Under the pieces are notes generated by a model. The model did not search any database. It was not told where the DNA came from and worked only from the letters and a program-made list of their open reading frames with translations. A program made the position numbers and the translations under genes. From contig NZ_AP018248.1 of NCBI RefSeq assembly GCF_002368295.1, forward strand, positions 3,587,433 to 3,651,432: a DNA stretch of 64,000 bases. Reading direction: 5' to 3'. Below are positions 44,133 through 52,833 of the stretch, in pieces; positions within the stretch are counted from its first letter, which is position 1; each line of letters opens with the position of its first letter. The stretch comes from Tolypothrix tenuis PCC 7101 (lineage in GTDB: Bacteria; Cyanobacteriota; Cyanobacteriia; Cyanobacteriales; Nostocaceae).

Positions 44133-45032
44133 CTAATCCCTCTTCTTCTGAATCCCATTGAGGAACATGGGCACAAATTTCTCCATAAAAGTTTGGGGAT
44201 CGCGCTGCCAAGCTTTTTGGGCTACTTGAATTCTTACCATTTGCAACTCAGGTGCTAGCAAAGTTTGCGGTAAGCGTTCCATGAGGTACTGGGGACGTTG
44301 CCAGACTGGCATCTGATTGGCTATTTCCACTAAGGTAGCAACTCGCCGCAGCTCTGCACCGAGAGTAATATCCATACCAGATTCAAAGGCAGCTTGCTCA
44401 ATTGCAGCATACTTGCGCTTGGCTAGCTCGACTTTTTGCCGATGTTCTGGACTTTTATCAGCTATTTGCGCTAACCAGCGATTACCCCAACGCACGTGTC
44501 CAGCTTCTTCTGGCAAGATTTTTTCGATGGTTTCACGAATTTTAATGTTTTCTTCAGTTTGTGGTGCTTGTTTTAAGGCGTAGATATGAGCCGAGAAATA
44601 CTCACAGCCTCGCTTCTCGGTAATGTTAATTGTGGCTAGGGTAGAAATGACAAAATCTTCTAAGTTGCCCACTGGGTCTTGATTTTCTGAGTCGAGTAAG
44701 CGCTCAAATTCATCAATGTAGGAAGAACCTGGTGGTTTGCCAATATCTGCTCCCAAATCGACTAACAAGTCGGTTAGCCACATTGCATGACGCGCTTCAT
44801 CAGAGATGTGGTGCGACAAATCCTTAATGAGTTGCTTTGGCTGTCCATTGAGATGTTCTATTAGCTCAGTCAAGTCTTTACAACTGCGCTGCTCACTATA
44901 ACGGTAGCGGTTGAGGGTGATGAAATGCAATTCGCGATCGCTTACTACTCTTTTAAGCACATCCCGCGCACTGATTGCGTTCTGAAATTTCCGTGGGTAA
45001 ATAACGGTCACGTTGCTTCGCTCCGAATTCAA
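44133..45032 (-). CDS. Ferritin-like domain protein
   Basis: A 299-residue protein with a four-helix diiron pattern: RELHFITLNRYRYSEQ (about 32-48), DEARHAMWL (E-x2-H, about 78-86), ITEKRGCEYFSAH and PEEAGHVRWGNRWL (E-x2-H, about 175-188). The tail is basic (FLNGIQKKRD). Similar proteins are widespread in cyanobacteria without an assigned reaction. It is monocistronic. It resembles the ferritin-like protein at 61367 in size and motif order, but the two are clearly different sequences. Confidence 0.75.
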   Translation of the reverse strand: MNSERSNVTVIYPRKFQNAISARDVLKRVVSDRELHFITLNRYRYSEQRSCKDLTELIEHLNGQPKQLIKDLSHHISDEARHAMWLTDLLVDLGADIGKPPGSSYIDEFERLLDSENQDPVGNLEDFVISTLATINITEKRGCEYFSAHIYALKQAPQTEENIKIRETIEKILPEEAGHVRWGNRWLAQIADKSPEHRQKVELAKRKYAAIEQAAFESGMDITLGAELRRVATLVEIANQMPVWQRPQYLMERLPQTLLAPELQMVRIQVAQKAWQRDPQTFMEKFVPMFLNGIQKKRD

Positions 45033-45080
45033 AAATTAAACTTTCAGATGTCAAAAATCTGCTTGGCTATTGCCCATTCC

Positions 45081-45198
45081 CTAGTAGTCTGCCAACCCAA
45101 AAATGTTAGGTGGAGGTTGGGGAAAGGTTAAAGGTTAAAGGGAAAAGGGTAAGGGACAAAAACCTTTCCCCCGCCAAGTTGCCTTGGCGTACTACTAG
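45081..45198. mobile_element. Miniature palindromic element D
   Basis: Ends CTAGTAGTCTGCCAA and TTGGCGTACTACTAG are inverted with two mismatches. They enclose a purine-rich/pyrimidine-rich hairpin like those of element C. No obvious target duplication. Confidence 0.7.
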
Positions 45199-45529
45199 TG
45201 ATAAATCACCAATGCCCAATTACATTTCTCAAATTTCTGATAGTACAACTGTTCAAACATAAATAAGTGTAACGAATAAATCATCAATCAAGAGATAGGT
45301 GTGGATTGGGAAATTCTAGCAATCTCACGACAAACCTCTATCTCCGCGGTGTTTCAAGCATCTGGGGAATGTTGGCTGTTGGTTTGGGTTCTCATAAACA
45401 GCCAGAACATTGTTAACTTTTATGAAAAATATCAATTTTGTAACTTTGGTTACAGAATTATTTGGTATATTAAATAAAGAACGAACATCCATCTATTATT
45501 TATACAAAAAACCTAGGGAGGCCTTAGTT
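45199..45529. other. Intergenic region upstream of a small-protein gene
   Basis: AT-rich, no gene recognised. The open frame continues upstream of 45530 to 45410, but the ribosome-binding site at about 45515 marks the real start. The region probably holds a long 5' leader and promoter for the small protein. Confidence 0.5.
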
Positions 45530-45730
45530 ATGTCTATTCAAGAAAAATCTCGTGCAATCATGGCGCGTCAATACCAAGAAGTCAAGAAGCGCCAACAATC
45601 TATGCTAATGCGTAGCGCACAAGAACTCGGTCTTCCTGAAGAAATGTCTCACTACTGGAACCCCATTCAAGGTAAGGTTGACCAAGATGCTCGCGCAATT
45701 TATGGTAGCAGCCATGCAGGTATGAGTTAG
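45530..45730 (+). CDS. Small conserved-looking protein of unknown function
   Basis: This 66-residue protein begins MSIQEKSRAIMARQYQEVKKRQQ. The ATG at 45530 follows a strong ribosome-binding site (GGGAGG, about 45515-45520), which decides the start. The sequence is basic and helical at the N-terminus, then LGLPEEMSHYWNPIQGKVDQDARAIYGSSHAGMS. A rho-independent terminator follows about 95 bp downstream. A good RBS, terminator and intergenic isolation suggest a well-expressed small gene. No family is recognised with confidence. Confidence 0.75.
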   Translation: MSIQEKSRAIMARQYQEVKKRQQSMLMRSAQELGLPEEMSHYWNPIQGKVDQDARAIYGSSHAGMS

Positions 45731-45824
45731 GCTGTCAGGGTTCTTGTCTGATTGTTGTTGCGTGAGAACTAAATAGCCAATGAATGCAAAATCAGGTGTC
45801 ACAAGTTGTAGACACAACTGAAAT

Positions 45825-45848
45825 ACCCCCTTGTTACCAGGGGGTTTT
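45825..45848 (+). terminator. Rho-independent terminator of the small-protein gene
   Basis: ACCCCC stem, TTGTTACCA loop, GGGGG stem and TTTT. A second hairpin (GTGTC...GACAC, 45797-45816) lies just upstream. Confidence 0.8.
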
Positions 45849-45868
45849 GCATGGCTATGATTTCCGAA

Positions 45869-46678
45869 TTACGAATTATTTTTATTTGTTTTACACAAGT
45901 TCTGAGCGATGTCTTGGCGAATCTGTTGCAATTGTGGAGATGGTTCGGCTACGGAGTAGGCTTGTTGCAAAGCATCTGACCATAACTGAAGATTAGCAAA
46001 ATACTGGGCTTTTGCTAAGGCGATCGCTTCTTTTGTCGCGCCTTTGGTTTGGAGTTGCTGTTCTAGAGTTTGTAATTCTGTGGTGATGCGATCGCGTTGT
46101 TGCGTCTCCATCACTTGAAATGATACAGAAGGAAAGGGATTGTCACCACGATACACGATCCACTCATAGGTTTGACCGGGTTGTAGTTGTGCGCCTGCGT
46201 AAGTTGTACTCTGCTGATTCTCCACAATCGGTTGATTCCACAAATCATCTGTATCGCTACCAGAGGCGCGGACTATGATATTTTGGATTTGACCTTGCCA
46301 AACAAATAAAGGGCGATCGCTCCAAATTTGGGTAGTTTCATTTGGTAACCCAGGAGAGATGGGACAAAAATTGTTAGTTCCACGTGCGGCTGAACGTCGC
46401 CGTTGACGCTGGAATAAGGTATTAAGATTAAATACATCTTGCCAAGCAGCGATTTGGAAAGTTTCTCTACTGAATGCTGTTTCGGGAGAAATTACCACAA
46501 CCGGAATACTTACTAGTGTTGATGCTGCTGCTAATAATAGGCAAAATTTCACTACTGAAAGCTTATGAGTATTTTTTGCTTTATGAATAAACTTAGTAAT
46601 ACCTGAAGTAGCTATGTCGGGGTAGATTTTTTCAGTAATTACTAATAATTTAGGTAGCAAATTTCTGTTAGGCATCAC
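45869..46678 (-). CDS. Probable exported DUF928-like protein
   Basis: This 269-residue protein has a long basic leader and one hydrophobic segment (KFCLLLAAASTLVSIPVVVI, about 44-64). A conserved region FCPISPGLPNETTQIWSDRPLFVWQGQIQNIIVRASGSDTDDLWNQPI follows, then QLQPGQTYEWIVYRG, the wording of cyanobacterial DUF928 proteins. The C-terminus (about 170-265) is helical and TPR-like. Function unknown; probably periplasmic. DUF number is from memory of the motif. Confidence 0.7.
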   Translation of the reverse strand: MMPNRNLLPKLLVITEKIYPDIATSGITKFIHKAKNTHKLSVVKFCLLLAAASTLVSIPVVVISPETAFSRETFQIAAWQDVFNLNTLFQRQRRRSAARGTNNFCPISPGLPNETTQIWSDRPLFVWQGQIQNIIVRASGSDTDDLWNQPIVENQQSTTYAGAQLQPGQTYEWIVYRGDNPFPSVSFQVMETQQRDRITTELQTLEQQLQTKGATKEAIALAKAQYFANLQLWSDALQQAYSVAEPSPQLQQIRQDIAQNLCKTNKNNS

Positions 46679-47159
46679 AATATTTCCTCCTCAATACAGG
46701 TAAATATCAATCCCAAACACAAATCAAAGCAATTCCATTAATTTCTATAGTTACCAGAGGTGCGTTACGCTATCGCACCCTACTGGACTGACAAGACTAA
46801 AATGTGGCAATATAATTTTCTTGTGGGGTGGACATCTTGTCCACCCAGGACGGGCAAGATGCCCATCCCACAATAGTTTGGACAATGCACTATTTTAGTC
46901 TAGACACGCTACTACCAACCACCAACAAAATTGAGCATTATAGCTCATAATATCGGTTTGTATGTTGACGTTTAATTCGTTAAAAGTGTGCCCTATTGTT
47001 ATAAAAATTTAGTAGGATGCCTTAGCAGCGAGAGTACGGCATCAGCGCGAAAATCTTTGGCGCTTTCCTGAGATTTTTTTATAAATAAAATTAGATTCCT
47101 AAATTTCTCCTGCTATTGTTAATATGCTGCGGTTCATGGAGAAATAGAACAAGGTGAAC
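46679..47159. other. Intergenic region with several hairpin repeats
   Basis: Holds a GGTGCGTTACGCTATCGCACC hairpin (46759-46779), a nested palindrome (46794-46901) and a GTAGGATGCC-type repeat (about 47010-47045). No gene is seen. Confidence 0.6.
46794..46901. repeat. Nested palindromic repeat
   Basis: Outer ends AGACTAAAAT and ATTTTAGTCT. Inner arms TGTGGGGTGGACATCTTG and CAAGATGCCCATCCCACA are near-inverse. MITE-like, non-coding. Confidence 0.75.
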
Positions 47160-47774
47160 TCAATTTTTAGCAACCTGGAAAGAGCGTAGTAATTCTCGAT
47201 AACAGACAAACCAAAAATAAAGTGTAACGTTAAGTCCGCTTAACAATTTAGGAGTACCTTCTAATAAGCTAGGAGTACCATTACCGCTTAAATGTAGTGA
47301 ATCAACTGTAATAGCGATAAATAATAAAACTATACCAGCCGCCAGTATAATGTATGGTGTTGACTTTATTTCTTTTCTAAAAGCTAGTCCGTAGAAGATG
47401 GCAAAAATCGCATATATACATATCGTTACTAGCTTAGGAATACCAAATGAGCCAATAATTATATGAATGCGATAGATTTCGTTAATTAGAAACCCAGCAG
47501 TTAGAATAGCAGAATAAAGAATAAACTTATTATTTTTATTATTAGGTTTAATTTGATTGAGTAAGCTAAAACTAAACGCACAAACTACGGGTGGGATACA
47601 ACATAAGATTTGAAAACTATGTGTTAACAATCCTGCGCCGGGATATTCTGGGGCGGGAGGTGGTAGGAATAACCCTCCGACTGATACATCAAATACTTTA
47701 TTATAAATACTTAAAGCAATAATCAATAGTAAACAAAGGCTATTAAACCCAACAATAGTTTTGGAGAGTGACAT
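47160..47774 (-). CDS. Multi-pass membrane protein of unknown function
   Basis: This 204-residue hydrophobic protein has about six membrane segments (FNSLCLLLIIALSIY, ILCCIPPVVCAFSFSLL, FILYSAILTAGFLI, LVTICIYAIFAIFYGLAF, YIILAAGIVLLFIAITV, LNVTLYFWFVCY). Between the first two lies a proline-rich loop (LFLPPPAPEYPGAG). No known motif. It starts at an ATG and is isolated. Base composition is more AT-rich than its neighbours. Confidence 0.65.
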   Translation of the reverse strand: MSLSKTIVGFNSLCLLLIIALSIYNKVFDVSVGGLFLPPPAPEYPGAGLLTHSFQILCCIPPVVCAFSFSLLNQIKPNNKNNKFILYSAILTAGFLINEIYRIHIIIGSFGIPKLVTICIYAIFAIFYGLAFRKEIKSTPYIILAAGIVLLFIAITVDSLHLSGNGTPSLLEGTPKLLSGLNVTLYFWFVCYRELLRSFQVAKN

Positions 47775-47821
47775 ATATAGTAATGATTGGAGCCGGGAAC
47801 ATCAAAAGATTATTGCTAAGA

Positions 47822-47940
47822 CAGATATCAGTTTAGTTAGTTGTGAAGGTGAAAGGAAAAGGACTAAAGGTGTTTGTTTCCCCCCTCACCTTTTCGCCTT
47901 TCCTTTTTCCCTACAACCGAACTATTGAGATAGATATCTG
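47822..47940. mobile_element. Miniature palindromic element E
   Basis: Ends CAGATATCAGTTTAG... and ...TAGATATCTG are inverted around a purine/pyrimidine hairpin (GTGAAGGTGAAAGG and CTTTCCTTTTTCCC). Same build as elements C and D but different ends. Confidence 0.65.
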
Positions 47941-48027
47941 AATCTACACTCTCTATATACAATTGCGGGTGAATATTTTTCTGATGGATATTCTTTAATT
48001 TCTAATTCTTGATGGAAAATTCATAAT

Positions 48028-48813
48028 TCAGAGAATTGCTTCTTGAATATTGGCACCGTTGAGGTTAGCGCCTTTGAGTTTAGCACCTCTTAAATTAGCT
48101 CCTCTAAGATTAGCTCCGGCGAGGTTAGCACCTTTGAGGTTAGCAGCTGCTAAATTTGCTCCTTGTAAATCAGCTTCGCTCAAATTAGCCTGAAACATAT
48201 ATGCACTACCCAAGTGAGCTTTGCTAAGATTAGCTTTGCTAAGATTAGCTTTGTAAAGGTAAGCGCCAATTAATTCAGCTTCGTGGAGGTTGGCTTCGCT
48301 GAGATCAGCTGCAATTAAGTTAGCTTCAATGAGGTTAGCAAAACACAAGTTAGCGCGAATAAGCTTGGCTGAAGCTAAATCGGCATCTTTTAAATTAGCA
48401 TTAGTTAAATCAGCCCCAATAAGATTAGCATTTGCGATCGCAGCACCGCGCAGATTAGCTTTACTTAAATCGCAACCAATCAAATTTGCATTGCTGAGTT
48501 CTGCTTGTGTCAGGTTAGCACCACTGAAGTGAGCAACGCTGCAGTTAGCTGCACTCAAGTTAGCTTCAACTAACTTGGCATTTTCTAGGTTAGCACTACT
48601 CAACTCAGCACCACTGAGGTTGGCGCGCACCAGTAAAGCATTACTTAAATCGGCTCTAGCCAAATTTACCCCTGCAAGGTTTGCACCCCTGAGGTTATCA
48701 CCAGAGAGGTTTGCACTACTGAGGTCTGGTTCAATTTGCTCATTTTGATTTCGCCATTCCAGCCAAATAACTGCACCAGCTTTCAGTAAAGCCAAATGCT
48801 CTCGATTCGCCAT
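48028..48813 (-). CDS. Pentapeptide-repeat protein
   Basis: A 261-residue protein starting MANREHLALLKAGAVIWLEWRNQ (ATG at 48813). Residues about 30-255 are nearly uninterrupted A(N/D)Lxx pentapeptides (for example LSSANLENAKLVEANLSAANC), predicting a right-handed quadrilateral beta-helix of about 11 coils. There is no signal peptide. It starts 10 bp downstream of ccmP and is probably co-transcribed. Role unknown. Confidence 0.92.
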   Translation of the reverse strand: MANREHLALLKAGAVIWLEWRNQNEQIEPDLSSANLSGDNLRGANLAGVNLARADLSNALLVRANLSGAELSSANLENAKLVEANLSAANCSVAHFSGANLTQAELSNANLIGCDLSKANLRGAAIANANLIGADLTNANLKDADLASAKLIRANLCFANLIEANLIAADLSEANLHEAELIGAYLYKANLSKANLSKAHLGSAYMFQANLSEADLQGANLAAANLKGANLAGANLRGANLRGAKLKGANLNGANIQEAIL

Positions 48814-48823
48814 TGTTGCTCCT

Positions 48824-49477
48824 TTACTCCTGACGACCCTGGGGATTTGTCCGACCTGTAACGTTTTCAATTGCAGCTAATGCACCAGCTGCACCTGCAA
48901 GAATATCTCTTTCTTGTCCGCCTAAGTATAATCTGCCAAAGCTACCAACAGCTTGCACTTCTAGAATATTAATCGACGCAGCTTTTTCGGCTTCATTCGC
49001 CGCCAGCGCCGCGTAAGCAGCCGGTTCAACTTCTAAAACATAAAGAGTTTGACCAGCTAATAAAAGTTGTCCCCGGCGGGTACGATTAATTAGTTGGGTT
49101 TGGTATGCATCAATATTGCGGATAATTTGGCTAGAAACCACCCGTGGTTTCAGACATTCTTCTCTTCTTACACCTAACGCTGCCAAAATCGCTTGACCTG
49201 CCGATCGCGTTTCTCCTTGCGAGCTAGAATGAACTTCTAAAAGGCCATAAAGTCTTTCAACTACCTGTACTCCCGGACGCACAGAAGCAGACTTCAAGGC
49301 GATATCGGTAATTTTGTTAATTTCAATCCCCGGAGAAATTTCCACCCACAGCGATGTATCCCCAGGTAATGGTAAGAAACCTTGAGCTACTGTTCCCATA
49401 TATGCTGCGTGTTGAGGTTGCAGGTTGTCGAGAAATACGAAACTGCGTAGTTCTATTCCCAAGGTATTGCGCTCCAA
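48824..49477 (-). CDS. ccmP: Tandem-BMC carboxysome shell protein CcmP
   Basis: A 217-residue protein of two fused BMC domains, with the CcmP wording LGIELRSFVFLDNLQPQHAAYMGTVAQGFLPLPG, ASVRPGVQVVERLYG, AYQTQLINRTRRGQLLLAGQTLYVLEVEPAAYAALAANEAEKAA and GSFGRLYLGG. CcmP trimers form large gated pores in the beta-carboxysome shell. A TGA directly precedes the TTG at 49477, so translation must begin at this TTG or at the TTG at 49462 (MGIELRS). The latter has GGAG nine bases upstream and may be the true start. It is far from any other ccm gene in the window. Confidence 0.88.
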   Translation of the reverse strand: MERNTLGIELRSFVFLDNLQPQHAAYMGTVAQGFLPLPGDTSLWVEISPGIEINKITDIALKSASVRPGVQVVERLYGLLEVHSSSQGETRSAGQAILAALGVRREECLKPRVVSSQIIRNIDAYQTQLINRTRRGQLLLAGQTLYVLEVEPAAYAALAANEAEKAASINILEVQAVGSFGRLYLGGQERDILAGAAGALAAIENVTGRTNPQGRQE

Positions 49478-49638
49478 TCATGGGGGTAAATGTAATCTGT
49501 TGCAATATATGAGTGTGATATTAATGTGGGATGGTAGTCAAGAGTCAAAGGTTGCAGAGACGCGATTAATCGCGTCTGTACAAGAGCCAAACAATTTTGG
49601 ACTGTTGACACTTGACACTTGACAACCTCCACGACAGA

Positions 49639-51627
49639 TTAAACTATATGCGCCAGTACCTGAGATTTACCCAATTCGCTGACTAAACGGTGTGCTTGGT
49701 GTTTGTAGAGGGGATATTGTAACGTTGCTGGTAGTTGCTTCATCAGGGTTCTGGCTGTTTGCATATCGCAACCGGAAACTCGCGCCATGACTGCTGCACC
49801 TTCAAAGGCGGCTTCTGGGGAAAAGGCTGATTCTACGCGGACTAGTAATTGGGGAGGTGCTAAACTTCCTCGTTCCACTCGCTGTAATCCTGCAATAGTT
49901 GCTAAAACAATTAGGCGATCGCCTACCGCCAATCTGATATCATCGGAGGGCATAAACTTCGGGATTTGCTGGGTAGCTTTGACGTGGAGAATCGGTACTA
50001 TGCCATAACCGTAAGCAATTTCCCCTAGCAATTTGCCATTGAGGGTATCATTAGTTTCAATTTGATATTCTGTAACTAATGTAGTTTGGTTGTTGAGGCG
50101 AAACAAATTCAGAACATTTTCACCAAACGCCGCCGCCACAAATGCTTCAGCAGCCAGGGCATAAACACCTAAAACTCTAGCATAAGGTAGTAATTTCGCG
50201 ACATTCTCGCTAAAACCGGGGTCTAAAGTGCGAATTACTAAATTAGCCGTAGGATTGCTAGCATGGGTCATTAATGCAATTTCTAAGTTTGCTACCTCAT
50301 CATCAGTAACAACAAGCACGCTTTTGGCTGTATTCAAATTAACTTTACTGAGGGCATTTTTGATATTGCCCTGAATTAACGGCAAGGTAGATAATGTACC
50401 AGGGTCAATTTCATTAGCAGTCACACCTACTAACGGTTGCTTAAGTTCTTGTAATAGCTGGGCTACACGTTGACCAACTCTCCCTAAACCAATTAATACT
50501 ACATGATCTGCTTTGGGAATTGGGAGACGACGCTGGGAAAATTGAAATTTAGCAGCTAATACTCGTTCTGTCATGACAGCGTAGAGAATACCGACAAACA
50601 CTGTACCCGCTACAGTTTGGCTGATGCTAAATAAATGCAACCACCAAGGAATTTTAAAGGGTAATTGTAGCTGTCCAAATAAATTATCGTAGCCGCCAAT
50701 ACTCAAAACTAAAGAGACATTTAACGCATCTTGGAAACTGAGTTGGGGATATTGCAATTTATAGAGTAAAGTTCCACATAAAAATAGACTCACCATAAAC
50801 ATCCCGCCAACTAATACTACACGGCGGATTTGGCTACTTTCCTCCCAAAACTGAAGCAGCGCATTGTGGATATTTTGCCACTTCATCGCAGTCATTATGG
50901 TAGGCAAAAATTGCTGGCGACTGCTAGCAGGTTGTATTGAGCGAGTTGCTAGGGGATCGTTGACTTCAATATAAGCAACCGTATCGCCTGGCAATACTTG
51001 AGTATTTGGTTCCCATTTGTGAAATGCTTGAGGTAGAAGATTTCCAGCTTTAGCATGAGCTAAAATCCGGCGATGGGCTGTATTAATTTCTGATAATAGG
51101 GAATGTTTAGCCCAAGGATGGGAAGCATCTATCTGTGTTCTAAATACTCTCAGCAAATGATTTTCTAAGGTGAAAAAGCTTCTGGTTTCACTGCTTAAGG
51201 CTGCAAGGGCAAAGCTTTTAGCTGGTAATTGCGTAGCTTCAAAGGCGACAAAATTACCCAGGTTGTGACTGAGTAACTCATTGAGATTTTCCTGTGCGGA
51301 ACGAATAACTAAGCGAATTTGAGGATTAAGCGATCGCGCGGCAAAGGCGGCAGCTATATTCACACGCTCATTACTAGTTACAATCAGAATGGCTCGACAA
51401 TTTTTAATTCCTGCTTGCTCTAATATCTTTGGTTGGCGACAATCACCAATGATGAAATCATCTACTAAATCCGGTAAGTCGGGAATTTCCCAGCGTTGAT
51501 TAGTGGTAATTTCAATAGCATTTACTTTTGCGCCAAACTCTTTCAGGACAGATACGCAATATTGCCCTAAGTTTCCTAGCCCACAAACTAAAAAGAAGTT
51601 GGCATTTATCGTGGCATTTTGTCCCAT
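49639..51627 (-). CDS. TrkA-N (RCK) ion-channel-type protein
   Basis: This 662-residue protein has an N-terminal NAD-binding TrkA-N domain (FFLVCGLGNLGQYCVSVLKEFGAKVNAIE, about 10-40) and a central membrane region (about 265-355: RRVVLVGGMFMVSLFLCGTLLY, VLSIGGYDNLFG, AGTVFVGILYAVM). A second TrkA-N domain (HVVLIGLGRVGQRVAQLL, about 374-391) and a C-terminal TrkA-C-like segment follow. The SIGGYDN stretch replaces a canonical TVGYGD filter, so K+ selectivity is uncertain. A role in cation transport or its gating is likely. Monocistronic. Confidence 0.85.
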   Translation of the reverse strand: MGQNATINANFFLVCGLGNLGQYCVSVLKEFGAKVNAIEITTNQRWEIPDLPDLVDDFIIGDCRQPKILEQAGIKNCRAILIVTSNERVNIAAAFAARSLNPQIRLVIRSAQENLNELLSHNLGNFVAFEATQLPAKSFALAALSSETRSFFTLENHLLRVFRTQIDASHPWAKHSLLSEINTAHRRILAHAKAGNLLPQAFHKWEPNTQVLPGDTVAYIEVNDPLATRSIQPASSRQQFLPTIMTAMKWQNIHNALLQFWEESSQIRRVVLVGGMFMVSLFLCGTLLYKLQYPQLSFQDALNVSLVLSIGGYDNLFGQLQLPFKIPWWLHLFSISQTVAGTVFVGILYAVMTERVLAAKFQFSQRRLPIPKADHVVLIGLGRVGQRVAQLLQELKQPLVGVTANEIDPGTLSTLPLIQGNIKNALSKVNLNTAKSVLVVTDDEVANLEIALMTHASNPTANLVIRTLDPGFSENVAKLLPYARVLGVYALAAEAFVAAAFGENVLNLFRLNNQTTLVTEYQIETNDTLNGKLLGEIAYGYGIVPILHVKATQQIPKFMPSDDIRLAVGDRLIVLATIAGLQRVERGSLAPPQLLVRVESAFSPEAAFEGAAVMARVSGCDMQTARTLMKQLPATLQYPLYKHQAHRLVSELGKSQVLAHIV

Positions 51628-51650
51628 AATTAATGTTGTTTAATTCTAGG

Positions 51651-51868
51651 ATATAGCTCAATACGCTTCATTTAAGCTCATTAGCGATTGATTTGTCACT
51701 TATTAAAAAAGCCAGCAGCATTGGGGGAGAATCCCCCAAACCCCCGATTGGGTGACGGTTGCGTCCCCCAAACCCCCTCCAAAATTATTGTTCTGTTTTT
51801 TTGTTGAGTAACTAGTTTTTTGGTTTTGTTATCAATCAATTTTCTTCACTGAACTGTATTTGGATATA
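51651..51868. mobile_element. MITE-like palindromic element A, copy 2
   Basis: Shares the core CCCGATTGGGTGACGGTTGC and right end CTGAACTGTATT with 154-340. The ends ATATAGCTCAATAC and GTATTTGGATATAG are imperfectly inverted. Confidence 0.65.
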
Positions 51869-51997
51869 GCTAACAACACCTAGTTAAAGTTGGCTGCAAT
51901 CTTAAAATAAATCGGCTGAGACGTAAATCGTTCTGTGTTTCTTAATTCGTAATTATTCACCCAATAATATATGTCGCTATATCTTTTAAAAGCCAAT

Positions 51998-52122
51998 TTA
52001 AGATATAGCAAAACCTGTATATTGTCGTAATTCTTCTGGATGGAAAGCTAATACAATATCTTCTTTAGGTACACATGCAATTTTAAAGTTAAATATCACT
52101 TGGAGTAAGATAGCATCAGCAA
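51998..52122 (-). pseudogene. Possible short coding remnant downstream of the YgiT gene
   Basis: A frame without a good start runs across this stretch and reads VIFNFKIACVPKEDIVLAFHPEEL, then RQYTGFAIS before a stop at 51998-52000. The composition looks protein-like, and it directly follows the toxin-antitoxin pair on the same strand. It may be a truncated third gene or the tail of a frameshifted one. A GTG could start a 33-residue peptide. Evidence is thin. Confidence 0.3.
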
Positions 52123-52374
52123 TTATACCGCTAAAGGTGGATTTTCTTCACCGAAATTAGCCACTTCTACAAAACGTGCAACAGCTAAATTTTTTCTATT
52201 ACTTTTAATTCTTTCAATTTCATGCAAGGTTTCTGCTGTAAGGTAACTCTCACCACATTCAGGACAACTGATAACAGGAATATTTTCAATTACTAGTAAA
52301 TCCTTACCTTTACCATAAGTCCTAGATACTTTACGAATATTTACTCCTTCGTTGCCACAAAAGTCACATTTCAT
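52123..52374 (-). CDS. YgiT-type zinc-finger protein (probable antitoxin)
   Basis: An 83-residue protein with two CxxC pairs (CDFCGNEG at the N-terminus and CPECGESYLTAET) forming the YgiT/MqsA zinc domain, then an HTH-poor tail (LHEIERIKSNRKNLAVARF). In MqsA-type antitoxins this N-terminal zinc domain binds the toxin. It follows a DUF4258 gene by 16 bp, the usual toxin-first order of MqsRA-like pairs. The C-terminal DNA-binding HTH of full MqsA is absent. Confidence 0.82.
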   Translation of the reverse strand: MKCDFCGNEGVNIRKVSRTYGKGKDLLVIENIPVISCPECGESYLTAETLHEIERIKSNRKNLAVARFVEVANFGEENPPLAV

Positions 52375-52390
52375 ATAATATTTTCTCGTC

Positions 52391-52672
52391 TTATAGTTGA
52401 TATACTGTAATGATAACTAACTTTCCTGTAGCACCTAGCTTGGCAACAACTTCCACTTCTAAGCCATCTTGATTTGTACCTCGAATACGATATTTTGATT
52501 CGGCAGTTACTTTGTCTTTTTGACGTTCTAGGATTTCGCCTGAAAGAATAGCTTGTTCGATATCGTAAATTGTGAAATTGTCATCGTTCATTTCTTCTTC
52601 TGCGTGGAGTGTCATTACATATTGAAGTGATGTAACTTTCTCTCGCATTCTTTGGAGAATTTCATCGAACAT
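52391..52672 (-). CDS. DUF4258 protein (probable toxin)
   Basis: This 93-residue protein has the DUF4258 core LQYVMTLHAEEEMNDDNFTIYDIEQAILSGEILERQKD and KYRIRGTNQDGLEVEVVAKL..KLVIITVY. The His-Ala-x2-E-M start and the C-terminal strand are typical of the family, which belongs with RelE/MqsR-like small toxins. It pairs with the downstream YgiT-type gene. RNase activity is inferred from the genetic arrangement. Confidence 0.82.
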   Translation of the reverse strand: MFDEILQRMREKVTSLQYVMTLHAEEEMNDDNFTIYDIEQAILSGEILERQKDKVTAESKYRIRGTNQDGLEVEVVAKLGATGKLVIITVYQL

Positions 52673-52833
52673 CGTATCTGTTAATTACGGATTTTCTCGT
52701 ACTACAAAATTCTACACCTAATAGGGAGAATACCTAGTACGAGGTATGGTCAAGCTACAACCCGCAAGGCTTCGTAGAAAATGATGGGTTTATAAATCTT
52801 AAAAATTGTCTGTAAGCTTTAATATGTTAAACT

